Shown: positions 7,512 to 15,877 of the stretch, piece after piece
Numbering within the stretch: the stretch's first letter is position 1
Layout: every line of letters begins with the position of its first letter
Assembly: GCA_020636475.1 (NCBI GenBank)
Contig: JACJXU010000011.1
Location: 1-64,000, forward strand
Length of the DNA stretch: 64,000 nt
Source of the DNA: Chitinophagales bacterium
GTDB lineage: Bacteria; Bacteroidota; Bacteroidia; Chitinophagales; UBA2359
Direction: 5' to 3'
The notes under the pieces: model-generated
What the model was told of the DNA's origin: nothing
Seen by the model: the letters and a program-made list of their open reading frames with translations, nothing else
Databases searched by the model: none
Position numbers and translations under genes: made by a program

Positions 7512-9578
7512 ATGCTCAATTCATCGCTAAACGGTTACACCCTCAAAAAAATAATCGGCTCCGGCGGCATGGCCGACGTATATTATGCCGAAAACAAACT
7601 CGGCCTCCCCGCTGCCATTAAAGTACTGAAAAAAAAATTCTGCGACGAAAAATCCGTTCACGACCGCTTCATCCAAGAAGCGCAAATAATGGTGGGCTTA
7701 GACCACCCCAATATTCGTAAAGTATTCGACATCGGCGAGCTCCACGACCAGCCCGCTATCATCATGGAATATCTTGACGGGCATAGCCTTAGCGAACTTC
7801 TCCATGCACAAAAAAAATTCGATAGTGAAGAACTAAAAGCCTATTTTACCCAATGTTGCGATGCCCTCCGCTATACCCACAGCCGAAACATTATACACCG
7901 CGATATAAAACCTTCCAATATCTTTCTTACCAAAGACGGACAAATAAAAATAGTGGACTTCGGTATCGCCAAAGTAAAAGAAGGAAAGGGACATACCAAT
8001 ACCGGACAAACCCTCGGCACAGTAGTATATATGTCGCCCGAGCAAGTTAAAGACCCCAAACGACTGAACTACAAAACCGACAACTACTCGCTGGCGGTCA
8101 CTTTCTTTCATCTGCTTACCGGCAAGGCTCCCTACGACCTTAGTACCCACAGCGACTGGGCTGTACAAACTAAAATTGTACACGAAGAACTCAATTTGGG
8201 CAAAGTACCCACAGACTGGCAAAAAGTATTGAAGCCGCTGCTGCTTAAAGATGCGCAAAAAAGAAGCGAACTTAGCCTGTTGAGTTTTGATACTCCCATA
8301 TCTCCCGAAATAACCATCGTAAAATCACCCCCCAAGCCAACGCCAGAACCCGCACCCAAGCGACCCTGGTTTATTATTTTAATTATTATAATAATATGCC
8401 AGTTATTATTTTATTGTTTTATTGACAAAAATAATAACAAATATATTAATGTTATATTATTATTATTATATTTTATCTCATATGGTATCCTTGGTGTCCT
8501 TGGTGGTTGGCTGGGCGAAAAATTTATAAAAGGACGTAGCCTCGGATTAATTGGCAATATAATTTTTGGAATACTGGGGGGACTGGGAGGGCTGGGAGGA
8601 GTTTTTTGCCTCAATTTGCTCAACATTTGTTCTATAAAAGAACCCTACACCTTTATTGTAATGGGCATTAGTGCTGCTTTTATCCCATTTATAAGCGTTT
8701 TGATTAGAAAGTTTATAAAACAGCGTTTTGGAAAGGATAAACTAACAGCAGCTCCTCCTCCTACCCCTAAGTCACCGCTGCCAAAGACCGAAAAAAACGA
8801 AGTAAAACCACCCCCCAAACCGAAAGGCTGGTGGCTGCTTGTCTTAGGGCTGTTTGTCGTAGCGGGAGCGTATTATTTTTTCTCTGGCAATACGAATATT
8901 ATAGCCCAATTAGAAAAAAATATGGTCTATGTAGCAGGCGGCAGCTTTACTATGGGCTGTACCTCCGAGCAGGGCAGTGACTGTTATGATAATGAAAAGC
9001 CTGCCCACCCGGTAAGTGTAAAAAGTTTTTACATAGGCAAGTACGAAGTGACGCAAGCAGAATGGCGGGCAGTAATGGGCAGCGACCCGGAGGAATTATA
9101 TTTCAAAGGCTGCGACCGCTGCCCCGTGGAAAACGTAAGTTGGGAGGATGTGCAAGATTTTTTAAAAAAACTGAATGCACAAACGGGTAAAAACTACCGC
9201 CTACCCAGCGAAGCAGAATGGGAATATGCCGCACGGGGCGGCAACAAAAGTAAGGGCTATATATATGCCGGAAGCAATAATATAAGCAGTGTCGCCTGGT
9301 ACGAAGGCAATAGCAAAGGTAAAACCCACCCCGTAGGCAACAAGCAAGCCAATGAATTAGACTTGTATGATATGAGTGGAAATGTATATGAATGGTGTGG
9401 CGACTGGTATAAGGGTTATCCCGGCAGCAATGATATATCTGATTTCACAGACGTTACCCATGTATTTCGCGGCGGCAGTTGGTATTACGCTGCCACATAC
9501 TGCCGTTCCTCTCACCGTTTCAACGGTCGTAAACCGGGTAATCGCGATGGTCGTTTGGGTTTTCGCCTTGCGTTGTGA
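7512..9578 (+). CDS. membrane Ser/Thr kinase with multi-helix insert and C-terminal FGE-sulfatase (lectin-fold) domain
   Basis: The protein (688 aa) has an N-terminal kinase domain (~8-265): glycine loop GSGGMADVYY at 16-25, Lys37, catalytic Asp131 in HRDIKPSN, Asp149 of DFG, and GTVVYMSPEQ. Residues ~284-405 are a stretch of about four membrane helices with LGGWLGEKFIKGRSLGLIGN, resembling the GlsB/YeaQ/YmgE family. A proline-rich linker follows, then a final helix (~440-460) and an FGE-sulfatase domain (~471-688) from MVYVAGGSFTMG to RLGFRLAL. Only one Cys of the FGE active-site pair region remains (TYCRSSHR), so it is unlikely to make formylglycine and is more likely an extracytoplasmic ligand-binding module. 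The 3' part from 8829 is inside the 1745-bp duplication. Confidence 0.88.
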   Translation: MLNSSLNGYTLKKIIGSGGMADVYYAENKLGLPAAIKVLKKKFCDEKSVHDRFIQEAQIMVGLDHPNIRKVFDIGELHDQPAIIMEYLDGHSLSELLHAQKKFDSEELKAYFTQCCDALRYTHSRNIIHRDIKPSNIFLTKDGQIKIVDFGIAKVKEGKGHTNTGQTLGTVVYMSPEQVKDPKRLNYKTDNYSLAVTFFHLLTGKAPYDLSTHSDWAVQTKIVHEELNLGKVPTDWQKVLKPLLLKDAQKRSELSLLSFDTPISPEITIVKSPPKPTPEPAPKRPWFIILIIIIICQLLFYCFIDKNNNKYINVILLLLYFISYGILGVLGGWLGEKFIKGRSLGLIGNIIFGILGGLGGLGGVFCLNLLNICSIKEPYTFIVMGISAAFIPFISVLIRKFIKQRFGKDKLTAAPPPTPKSPLPKTEKNEVKPPPKPKGWWLLVLGLFVVAGAYYFFSGNTNIIAQLEKNMVYVAGGSFTMGCTSEQGSDCYDNEKPAHPVSVKSFYIGKYEVTQAEWRAVMGSDPEELYFKGCDRCPVENVSWEDVQDFLKKLNAQTGKNYRLPSEAEWEYAARGGNKSKGYIYAGSNNISSVAWYEGNSKGKTHPVGNKQANELDLYDMSGNVYEWCGDWYKGYPGSNDISDFTDVTHVFRGGSWYYAATYCRSSHRFNGRKPGNRDGRLGFRLAL

Positions 9579-10573
9579 CGTTAATTGACTATAAAACATT
9601 ATTTGGATTTGATAAAAAATAAAACCCCATGAACCAACAAGAATTTTTTAAAAGATACTCCTACGACATCCGCACCGACAGAATAGGCGGCGGCAGCTTC
9701 GGCAATGTGTACAAAGCACACGACAATGTCCATCACGAAGACGTTGCCGTAAAAGTGGCCGAAGTACAGCATTTCGGCAACAAGGAATTTTCCCTGAAAA
9801 TAGAGTTGGATACCGTAAAAAGTATGCCCGACCACCCCAACATCGCGCTCTACAAAGAAGTCTATCAGTTCGAAATGCCCAACGGTATTTTCGACTTTGC
9901 CATTATGAAATACTACCCCCACGGCAACCTCAAAAATATACTTTCCGAACACTCCCTGAGCCAAGCACAAAAGGAAAGCATTGCCCGGCAACTCATCGCC
10001 GGCGTGGCGCACCTGCACCAAAACGGCGTGCTCCACCGCGACCTCAAACCCGCCAACATCCTCATTCACCAACAGGGAAATAATTATTTTCCCCTCATCG
10101 CCGATTTCGGTCTCAGCAAACTCTCCCAATCCGAAGGAAGCCGCATTTCCAACAGCTTCGGCGGCGGCACACTCGAATACTCCGCCCCCGAGCAACTGCT
10201 CGGCAAAACCCTCCGCTACAATGCCGACCTCTGGGCTTTAGGCGTAATTGTTTACGAGCTGTTCACCGGAAAACGCCCCTTTGTTACCGACAACACCAAC
10301 AGCAGTGCCGAAGCCAAGCGGCAAGAGATTTTCAATAAAATAGTGAACGCCCCCTTGCCCAAAGATGTAGAAAACCTGCCGACACCTTTTAACACTTTTG
10401 TAGCCAACTGCTTGGAGAAAGATCCCGAAATAAGAGCAAAAACAACAGCAGAAGCACTCGAAAAAATAGCTACAAAAGGGCAAGGACAGCCTTTTGGGGA
10501 GGCGCAAAACGAAGAAACCGAAGTACAAAAAACGCCGCCCAAGCCGCCCGATCCGTCCAAACCACAAAGTAAT
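8829..10573 (+). repeat. 1745-bp tandem duplication, unit 1
   Basis: From 8829 the sequence repeats with a period of exactly 1745 bp. This unit holds the last helix and FGE domain of the first kinase, the 50-bp intergenic gap and the kinase domain of the second. I found no difference from unit 2 (10574-12318). The repeat continues into a partial third copy up to 12514, where the first mismatch appears at 12515. Confidence 0.9.
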
Positions 10574-11323
10574 TGGTGGCTGCTTGTCTTAGGGCTGTTT
10601 GTCGTAGCGGGAGCGTATTATTTTTTCTCTGGCAATACGAATATTATAGCCCAATTAGAAAAAAATATGGTCTATGTAGCAGGCGGCAGCTTTACTATGG
10701 GCTGTACCTCCGAGCAGGGCAGTGACTGTTATGATAATGAAAAGCCTGCCCACCCGGTAAGTGTAAAAAGTTTTTACATAGGCAAGTACGAAGTGACGCA
10801 AGCAGAATGGCGGGCAGTAATGGGCAGCGACCCGGAGGAATTATATTTCAAAGGCTGCGACCGCTGCCCCGTGGAAAACGTAAGTTGGGAGGATGTGCAA
10901 GATTTTTTAAAAAAACTGAATGCACAAACGGGTAAAAACTACCGCCTACCCAGCGAAGCAGAATGGGAATATGCCGCACGGGGCGGCAACAAAAGTAAGG
11001 GCTATATATATGCCGGAAGCAATAATATAAGCAGTGTCGCCTGGTACGAAGGCAATAGCAAAGGTAAAACCCACCCCGTAGGCAACAAGCAAGCCAATGA
11101 ATTAGACTTGTATGATATGAGTGGAAATGTATATGAATGGTGTGGCGACTGGTATAAGGGTTATCCCGGCAGCAATGATATATCTGATTTCACAGACGTT
11201 ACCCATGTATTTCGCGGCGGCAGTTGGTATTACGCTGCCACATACTGCCGTTCCTCTCACCGTTTCAACGGTCGTAAACCGGGTAATCGCGATGGTCGTT
11301 TGGGTTTTCGCCTTGCGTTGTGA
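9629..11323 (+). CDS. membrane Ser/Thr kinase with FGE-sulfatase domain (hybrid paralogue)
   Basis: The protein (564 aa) has a kinase domain at ~13-285: loop GGGSFGNVYK at 20-29, Lys42, catalytic Asp138 in HRDLKPAN, Asp159 of DFG, GTLEYSAPEQ. A proline/lysine linker leads to one membrane helix (WWLLVLGLFVVAGAYYFF, ~316-333) and an FGE-sulfatase domain (~347-564). The kinase half is identical to that of the next gene, while the membrane and FGE half is identical to that of the previous gene. It is therefore a recombinant formed by the tandem duplication. The kinase should be cytoplasmic and the lectin-fold domain periplasmic. It starts 50 bp after the previous stop. Confidence 0.88.
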   Translation: MNQQEFFKRYSYDIRTDRIGGGSFGNVYKAHDNVHHEDVAVKVAEVQHFGNKEFSLKIELDTVKSMPDHPNIALYKEVYQFEMPNGIFDFAIMKYYPHGNLKNILSEHSLSQAQKESIARQLIAGVAHLHQNGVLHRDLKPANILIHQQGNNYFPLIADFGLSKLSQSEGSRISNSFGGGTLEYSAPEQLLGKTLRYNADLWALGVIVYELFTGKRPFVTDNTNSSAEAKRQEIFNKIVNAPLPKDVENLPTPFNTFVANCLEKDPEIRAKTTAEALEKIATKGQGQPFGEAQNEETEVQKTPPKPPDPSKPQSNWWLLVLGLFVVAGAYYFFSGNTNIIAQLEKNMVYVAGGSFTMGCTSEQGSDCYDNEKPAHPVSVKSFYIGKYEVTQAEWRAVMGSDPEELYFKGCDRCPVENVSWEDVQDFLKKLNAQTGKNYRLPSEAEWEYAARGGNKSKGYIYAGSNNISSVAWYEGNSKGKTHPVGNKQANELDLYDMSGNVYEWCGDWYKGYPGSNDISDFTDVTHVFRGGSWYYAATYCRSSHRFNGRKPGNRDGRLGFRLAL

Positions 11324-12318
11324 CGTTAATTGACTATAAAACATTATTTGGATTTGATAAAAAATAAAACCCCATGAACCAACAAGAATTTTTTAAAAGA
11401 TACTCCTACGACATCCGCACCGACAGAATAGGCGGCGGCAGCTTCGGCAATGTGTACAAAGCACACGACAATGTCCATCACGAAGACGTTGCCGTAAAAG
11501 TGGCCGAAGTACAGCATTTCGGCAACAAGGAATTTTCCCTGAAAATAGAGTTGGATACCGTAAAAAGTATGCCCGACCACCCCAACATCGCGCTCTACAA
11601 AGAAGTCTATCAGTTCGAAATGCCCAACGGTATTTTCGACTTTGCCATTATGAAATACTACCCCCACGGCAACCTCAAAAATATACTTTCCGAACACTCC
11701 CTGAGCCAAGCACAAAAGGAAAGCATTGCCCGGCAACTCATCGCCGGCGTGGCGCACCTGCACCAAAACGGCGTGCTCCACCGCGACCTCAAACCCGCCA
11801 ACATCCTCATTCACCAACAGGGAAATAATTATTTTCCCCTCATCGCCGATTTCGGTCTCAGCAAACTCTCCCAATCCGAAGGAAGCCGCATTTCCAACAG
11901 CTTCGGCGGCGGCACACTCGAATACTCCGCCCCCGAGCAACTGCTCGGCAAAACCCTCCGCTACAATGCCGACCTCTGGGCTTTAGGCGTAATTGTTTAC
12001 GAGCTGTTCACCGGAAAACGCCCCTTTGTTACCGACAACACCAACAGCAGTGCCGAAGCCAAGCGGCAAGAGATTTTCAATAAAATAGTGAACGCCCCCT
12101 TGCCCAAAGATGTAGAAAACCTGCCGACACCTTTTAACACTTTTGTAGCCAACTGCTTGGAGAAAGATCCCGAAATAAGAGCAAAAACAACAGCAGAAGC
12201 ACTCGAAAAAATAGCTACAAAAGGGCAAGGACAGCCTTTTGGGGAGGCGCAAAACGAAGAAACCGAAGTACAAAAAACGCCGCCCAAGCCGCCCGATCCG
12301 TCCAAACCACAAAGTAAT
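10574..12318 (+). repeat. 1745-bp tandem duplication, unit 2
   Basis: This is the second unit, covering the FGE half of the hybrid kinase, the intergenic gap and the kinase half of the third kinase. It is followed by 196 bp (12319-12514) that match the start of both units before the third FGE domain diverges. Confidence 0.9.
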
Positions 12319-13071
12319 TGGTGGCTGCTTGTCTTAGGGCTGTTTGTCGTAGCGGGAGCGTATTATTTTTTCTCTGGCAATACGAATATTATAGCCCAAT
12401 TAGAAAAAAATATGGTCTATGTAGCAGGCGGCAGCTTTACTATGGGCTGTACCTCCGAGCAGGGCAGTGACTGTTATGATAATGAAAAGCCTGCCCACCC
12501 GGTAAGTGTAAAAAATTTTTACATAGGCAAGTACGAAGTGACGCAAGAAGAATGGCGGGCTGTAATGGGCAGCGACCCGGCGGAATTATATTTCAAAGGC
12601 TGCGACCGCTGCCCCGTGGAAAACGTAAGTTGGGAGGATGTGCAAGATTTTTTAAAAAAACTGAATGCACAAACGGGTAAAAACTACCGCCTACCCAGCG
12701 AAGCAGAATGGGAATATGCCGCACGGGGCGGCAACAAAAGCAAGGGCTACAAATATGCAGGGAGCAATAATATAGATGAAGTAGCTTGGTACGGATATGA
12801 AAAAGCAGGTAAAGAAACCCACGCAGTCGGCGGAAAACAAGCCAATGAATTAGGCTTGTACGATATGAGCGGCAATGTATATGAATGGTGCAACGATTGG
12901 TACAAGGGCTACCCCGGCAGTAGTGGTGTAACTGATTATACAGGCTCCCGCCGCGAAGGACGCGGCGGCAGTTGGAACGGCGCTGCCAGCTTTTGCCGTG
13001 TCTCGTGTCGCGACGAAAGCGGCCCGGACAGTCGGCTCGGCTTTCTGGGTTTTCGCCTTGCAGTTTATTGA
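11374..13071 (+). CDS. membrane Ser/Thr kinase with divergent FGE-sulfatase domain
   Basis: The protein (565 aa) has residues 1-~380 identical to the hybrid kinase at 9629: same kinase motifs (Lys42, Asp138, Asp159), same linker and same membrane helix. After ~380 the FGE domain diverges, mostly in the last 120 residues: KYAGSNNIDEVAWYGYE, the loop after WYKGYPGS, and the C-terminal RGGSWNGAASFCRVSCRDES...GFRLAVY. The ligand-facing end is therefore different while the signalling half is constant. No second FGE catalytic Cys is placed as in true FGE (CRVSC is spaced differently). It is the last gene before a 408-bp gap and the PP2C phosphatase. Confidence 0.88.
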   Translation: MNQQEFFKRYSYDIRTDRIGGGSFGNVYKAHDNVHHEDVAVKVAEVQHFGNKEFSLKIELDTVKSMPDHPNIALYKEVYQFEMPNGIFDFAIMKYYPHGNLKNILSEHSLSQAQKESIARQLIAGVAHLHQNGVLHRDLKPANILIHQQGNNYFPLIADFGLSKLSQSEGSRISNSFGGGTLEYSAPEQLLGKTLRYNADLWALGVIVYELFTGKRPFVTDNTNSSAEAKRQEIFNKIVNAPLPKDVENLPTPFNTFVANCLEKDPEIRAKTTAEALEKIATKGQGQPFGEAQNEETEVQKTPPKPPDPSKPQSNWWLLVLGLFVVAGAYYFFSGNTNIIAQLEKNMVYVAGGSFTMGCTSEQGSDCYDNEKPAHPVSVKNFYIGKYEVTQEEWRAVMGSDPAELYFKGCDRCPVENVSWEDVQDFLKKLNAQTGKNYRLPSEAEWEYAARGGNKSKGYKYAGSNNIDEVAWYGYEKAGKETHAVGGKQANELGLYDMSGNVYEWCNDWYKGYPGSSGVTDYTGSRREGRGGSWNGAASFCRVSCRDESGPDSRLGFLGFRLAVY

Positions 13072-13479
13072 GTGGAATCCTTCCATACCTATGAGCAGGC
13101 GAGCCGCCGAAGGAAAATTTGTATTTTTAATATAACTATATTGCGTACTTTAACAAAAGAAAACGAGCGTTGAGCGAAGTCGATCAAAAATTTTTTGAGA
13201 AATATGCCTGTAAAGTTGCGTAATTGATAATAATACTAAAACCGAATCATTATTGCATATTAATAATGTTTATTTCCGCTTGTCATTTCGACCGCAAGGG
13301 AGAAATCTCAAAACAGCACCAAGTGAGATGCCTCTCTGCGTTTCGGCAGGACAAAGTGAGATTGGTCTATTGAAAAAAGAGCCCAATCTTTATTTACCCA
13401 TTTTTCCAACCGTTTTAGTATAAATTTAGCGAAAAATATAATGTTTTTGAATGTCTATAAACCTTTTTAAAATTTGAAT
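13072..13479. other. intergenic region holding a dispersed inverted-end element
   Basis: About 400 bp with no frame that looks coding. Most of it is the repeat element at 13233-13421. I looked here for a diversity-generating template repeat or reverse transcriptase and saw neither. Confidence 0.6.
13233..13421. repeat. dispersed intergenic element with inverted ends
   Basis: The ends are a 10-bp perfect inverted pair, ATACTAAAAC (13233-13242) and GTTTTAGTAT (13412-13421). Just inside the left end lies CGAATCATTATTGCATATTAA, which matches the element at 15878 at 18 of 21 positions. The interior has a TCATTTCGACCGCAAGGGAG / AGATGCCTCTCTGCGTTTCG type imperfect palindrome like intergenic repeats common in this phylum. 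No transposase is present, so it is MITE- or REP-like. Confidence 0.45.
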
Positions 13480-14577
13480 ATGAAACTAAAAATCAATCAT
13501 TACACCCACCCGGGACAAAGAGATTATCAAGAAGATAAGTTTGCGTTTGGCGAGGGCTACTTGCTGGTTTCCGATGGCGTAGGCGGTCATGCCAAAGGCA
13601 ATAAGGCATCCGAAATAGTTGCTAAAACTTGCGAAGCTGCAATTAATAAAAGCCTGCCTACTCCCGAAACTATCCAAGCTTGGGTAGAACATTTAGTAAG
13701 CGAAATCCTCGAAAATATGTGGAAATATGTTGAGCAGCATCCAGAGTCGCATGGCATGGGTGCAACACTGGCAATGGTATTGCAAGTTGAAGCCAACTTG
13801 TATTCCATCCACATCGGCGATAGTCGCGTTTATCATTTTGCATCCGATGGTAGGATTAAGTGGGTGAGCAAAGACCACTCCCTTGTTCAAGAACTTTTAG
13901 ACGCAGCAGTACTAACACCTGAGCAGGCAGCCGACCACCCCCGAAAAAATATAATTACGCGGGTGTTGCAGGGCAAAGAAGGACACAAGGTAAAAGCCGC
14001 CATTACCGAACTGGCTACCGTAGAAAAAGGGGATTTCCTTTTGGTTTGCACCGATGGCGTATTAGAAGCCTGGACAGACGAAGCCTTGTCGGTGTTGTTA
14101 GGAAGTCCGCCGCAAAATGTCGAATTGCTCATAAAAGAAATAGCGCAACCTTGCATAGAAAATTCACACGATAACAATACGGCAGTATTGGCAAAAGTAT
14201 ATGCATCGGAGGATACCGTTTTATCCAAAAATACCCCAAAAGAAATGGGTATCACAGCCAAGAAAAAAACAAAAAAGAACCAAAGCAAAAAAAAGAAATG
14301 GATACGCTGGCTTTTGCTTGCCATTGTAATGGCAATAGCAACTATATTGTTCGGTATTTTATACCACAACACCGGCATCAAAAAAGAGACAGATAGTAAA
14401 AACGCTGAATCTGTTCCACATAAAGAAACTATTAAGACCGACAAGAAAAATCAGCAGCAGAAAATTGCAACAGATTCGTTAAAATACAAACAAATGCACA
14501 GAGAGAATCAGCAACAAAAAACTGCAACAGACTCGTCGGAATACAAACAAATGCACAGGAAAAACACGGAGATTTGA
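13480..14577 (+). CDS. PP2C-family Ser/Thr protein phosphatase with C-terminal membrane helix
   Basis: A metal-dependent phosphatase that should reverse the kinases upstream. From ATG 13480 (365 aa) the PP2C domain covers ~1-245 with all metal ligands visible: Asp19 in YQEDKF, Asp32-Gly33 in SDGVGGH, Asp192 in TDGVLE and Asp231 in HDNNTAVL. Other motifs are GMGATLAM and IGDSRVYH. A lysine-rich linker leads to one membrane helix (~274-296), then a hydrophilic tail with a duplicated ENQQQK-ATDS-YKQMHR segment. The catalytic domain is cytoplasmic, on the same side as the kinase domains. A TTG at 13474 is in frame but ATG 13480 is preferred. It lies 408 bp from the last kinase and so may have its own promoter. 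Confidence 0.88.
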   Translation: MKLKINHYTHPGQRDYQEDKFAFGEGYLLVSDGVGGHAKGNKASEIVAKTCEAAINKSLPTPETIQAWVEHLVSEILENMWKYVEQHPESHGMGATLAMVLQVEANLYSIHIGDSRVYHFASDGRIKWVSKDHSLVQELLDAAVLTPEQAADHPRKNIITRVLQGKEGHKVKAAITELATVEKGDFLLVCTDGVLEAWTDEALSVLLGSPPQNVELLIKEIAQPCIENSHDNNTAVLAKVYASEDTVLSKNTPKEMGITAKKKTKKNQSKKKKWIRWLLLAIVMAIATILFGILYHNTGIKKETDSKNAESVPHKETIKTDKKNQQQKIATDSLKYKQMHRENQQQKTATDSSEYKQMHRKNTEI

Positions 14578-14675
14578 ATTTCGTTGCACACTATACCAAA
14601 AAATCTCCCCTTACAAAATATTTCAAATAAACACTTTTTAGCATTTATTTACTAACAAAAATCTCATGGGCTTTG

Positions 14676-14683
14676 TAACTTTG
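14676..14683 (+). promoter_or_regulatory. candidate -7 box for the shikimate kinase gene
   Basis: TAACTTTG fits the Bacteroidota -7 consensus TAnnTTTG and lies 44 bp before ATG 14728. Only TTTA (14647-14650), not TTTG, is near the expected -33 position, so this is a moderate candidate. Confidence 0.4.
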
Positions 14684-14727
14684 CCCAAATTTTGAAACTG
14701 TAGCATTCGCTTTTTATAAAGGTAAAT

Positions 14728-15276
14728 ATGTCAAATTCGAGAATATTTTTAGTGGGATTTATGGGAGCCGGTAAAACAACGGTAGGCAAACAATTAGCCA
14801 AACGCATTGGTTATGAATTTATAGATTTGGACGACTATATTGAAAGTAAATTGGGAAAAAGTATCAAATCTTTGGTGAAACAATATGGCGAAACAAAGTT
14901 CAGAGCATTGGAAAGCGATGCCCTGAAGGATATGAAACTGTTTGAGAAAGTGGTTATTTCTACCGGAGGCGGCACGCCTTGTTTTTTTGATAATATGCAC
15001 TGGATTAACCAACACGGCTGGTCGATATACTTGGAGTTGCCTTCGGATATTTTATACGGACGACTCAAAAACCAAAAAGATTCGCGCCCACTAATTGCGG
15101 ACTTGGACAAAGACGAATTGCAGCTTTTTCTGGAAGATACTTTAACAAAACGGATTCCTTTTTACGAACAAGCGGAGCTGACCATACCACAAAATCAGCG
15201 CAATGCCCGCGAGTTGGCTATCGTTATTGCCGAGCGTTTTCACGAATACACCGAAAATCAAGAAACTACAGTTTAG
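14728..15276 (+). CDS. aroK: shikimate kinase
   Basis: Phosphorylates shikimate at the 3-hydroxyl with ATP in the chorismate pathway for aromatic amino acids. The protein (182 aa) has the P-loop GFMGAGKT at 10-17, shikimate-binding DLDDYIE (~32-38), ISTGGGTPC (~76-84), and the lid Arg in KDSRPLI. The length is normal for a monofunctional shikimate kinase. It is probably monocistronic or cotranscribed with the lipoprotein gene 42 bp downstream. Confidence 0.93.
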   Translation: MSNSRIFLVGFMGAGKTTVGKQLAKRIGYEFIDLDDYIESKLGKSIKSLVKQYGETKFRALESDALKDMKLFEKVVISTGGGTPCFFDNMHWINQHGWSIYLELPSDILYGRLKNQKDSRPLIADLDKDELQLFLEDTLTKRIPFYEQAELTIPQNQRNARELAIVIAERFHEYTENQETTV

Positions 15277-15318
15277 TTTCACTCATTATTTATATTTTTT
15301 GCAAAAAACATACACATT

Positions 15319-15876
15319 ATGCGTTTACGCTATTTTGGAATAATTTTATTAGGATTGAGCTTGTATTTCACCGCTTGCCAACAAGAAGCAGAACCTACTC
15401 ATCCGGTGGTCGAAGCCACTTATTCTCCTCCATTCGATAAGTATGAAGGGGCGCAATGGCAAAAATTAGATTCTACGCCTGTAAACAAACGCTACGCCGC
15501 CAACCTCAACGGCGAATACATTATTAAGTGGGTGTGGTACAAAAAAGACAAGCCCATCAGAGAATACATAGAAATTAACAAAAAAAGAGACGGTATTTCT
15601 AAAGAATATTTTGACAACGGAAATGTAGCCAAACTCGCCCAATACGTACAAGGTAAAAAAACAGGCGTGGAATACGAATGGTATCCTACCGGCGAACTAA
15701 AAAGTCTTACCACTTACCTCAAAAATGCGCGCACCGGCGAGTTTATGGGCTGGTACAAAAGCGGCAAAATGATGTACAACGGCTATTTGATTGATGGATT
15801 GCCCCGCGAACCAATTACGCGCTGGACGGAAGACGGAAAAGTGAAAAAAGACGGCGATGGCGGCAAAAAGAAATAG
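15319..15876 (+). CDS. MORN/YwqK-type repeat lipoprotein
   Basis: Lipoprotein signal with lipobox TAC (Cys20 in LYFTACQQE). The mature part contains YwqK/MORN-variant repeats, seen as KEYFDNGNVAKLAQYVQGKK, then YEWYPTGELKSLTTYL, then GWYKSGKMMYNGYL and TRWTEDGKVKKDG. These beta-hairpin repeats are common in Bacteroidota envelope lipoproteins and their role is usually unknown; the name toxin-antitoxin YwqK attached to the family is not evidence of toxin activity. The protein has 185 aa and a lysine-rich end. Confidence 0.75.
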   Translation: MRLRYFGIILLGLSLYFTACQQEAEPTHPVVEATYSPPFDKYEGAQWQKLDSTPVNKRYAANLNGEYIIKWVWYKKDKPIREYIEINKKRDGISKEYFDNGNVAKLAQYVQGKKTGVEYEWYPTGELKSLTTYLKNARTGEFMGWYKSGKMMYNGYLIDGLPREPITRWTEDGKVKKDGDGGKKK

Positions 15877-15877
15877 T

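Noticed and set aside
9466..9578. Active diversity-generating retroelement cassette
   Set aside because: I looked for a template repeat or reverse transcriptase on both strands within the window and found none, and the differences are not adenine-specific. Kept only as a lower-interest finding.
9599..10195. 198-residue minus-strand frame opposite the kinase domain, repeated at 11344-11940
   Set aside because: It is the antisense shadow of a GC-rich kinase coding region and appears twice only because of the tandem duplication.
7512..13071. True formylglycine-generating enzymes (sulfatase maturation)
   Set aside because: The catalytic cysteine pair of FGE is not present as in genuine enzymes, no sulfatase is nearby, and the domain is fused to kinases, so a binding role is more likely.
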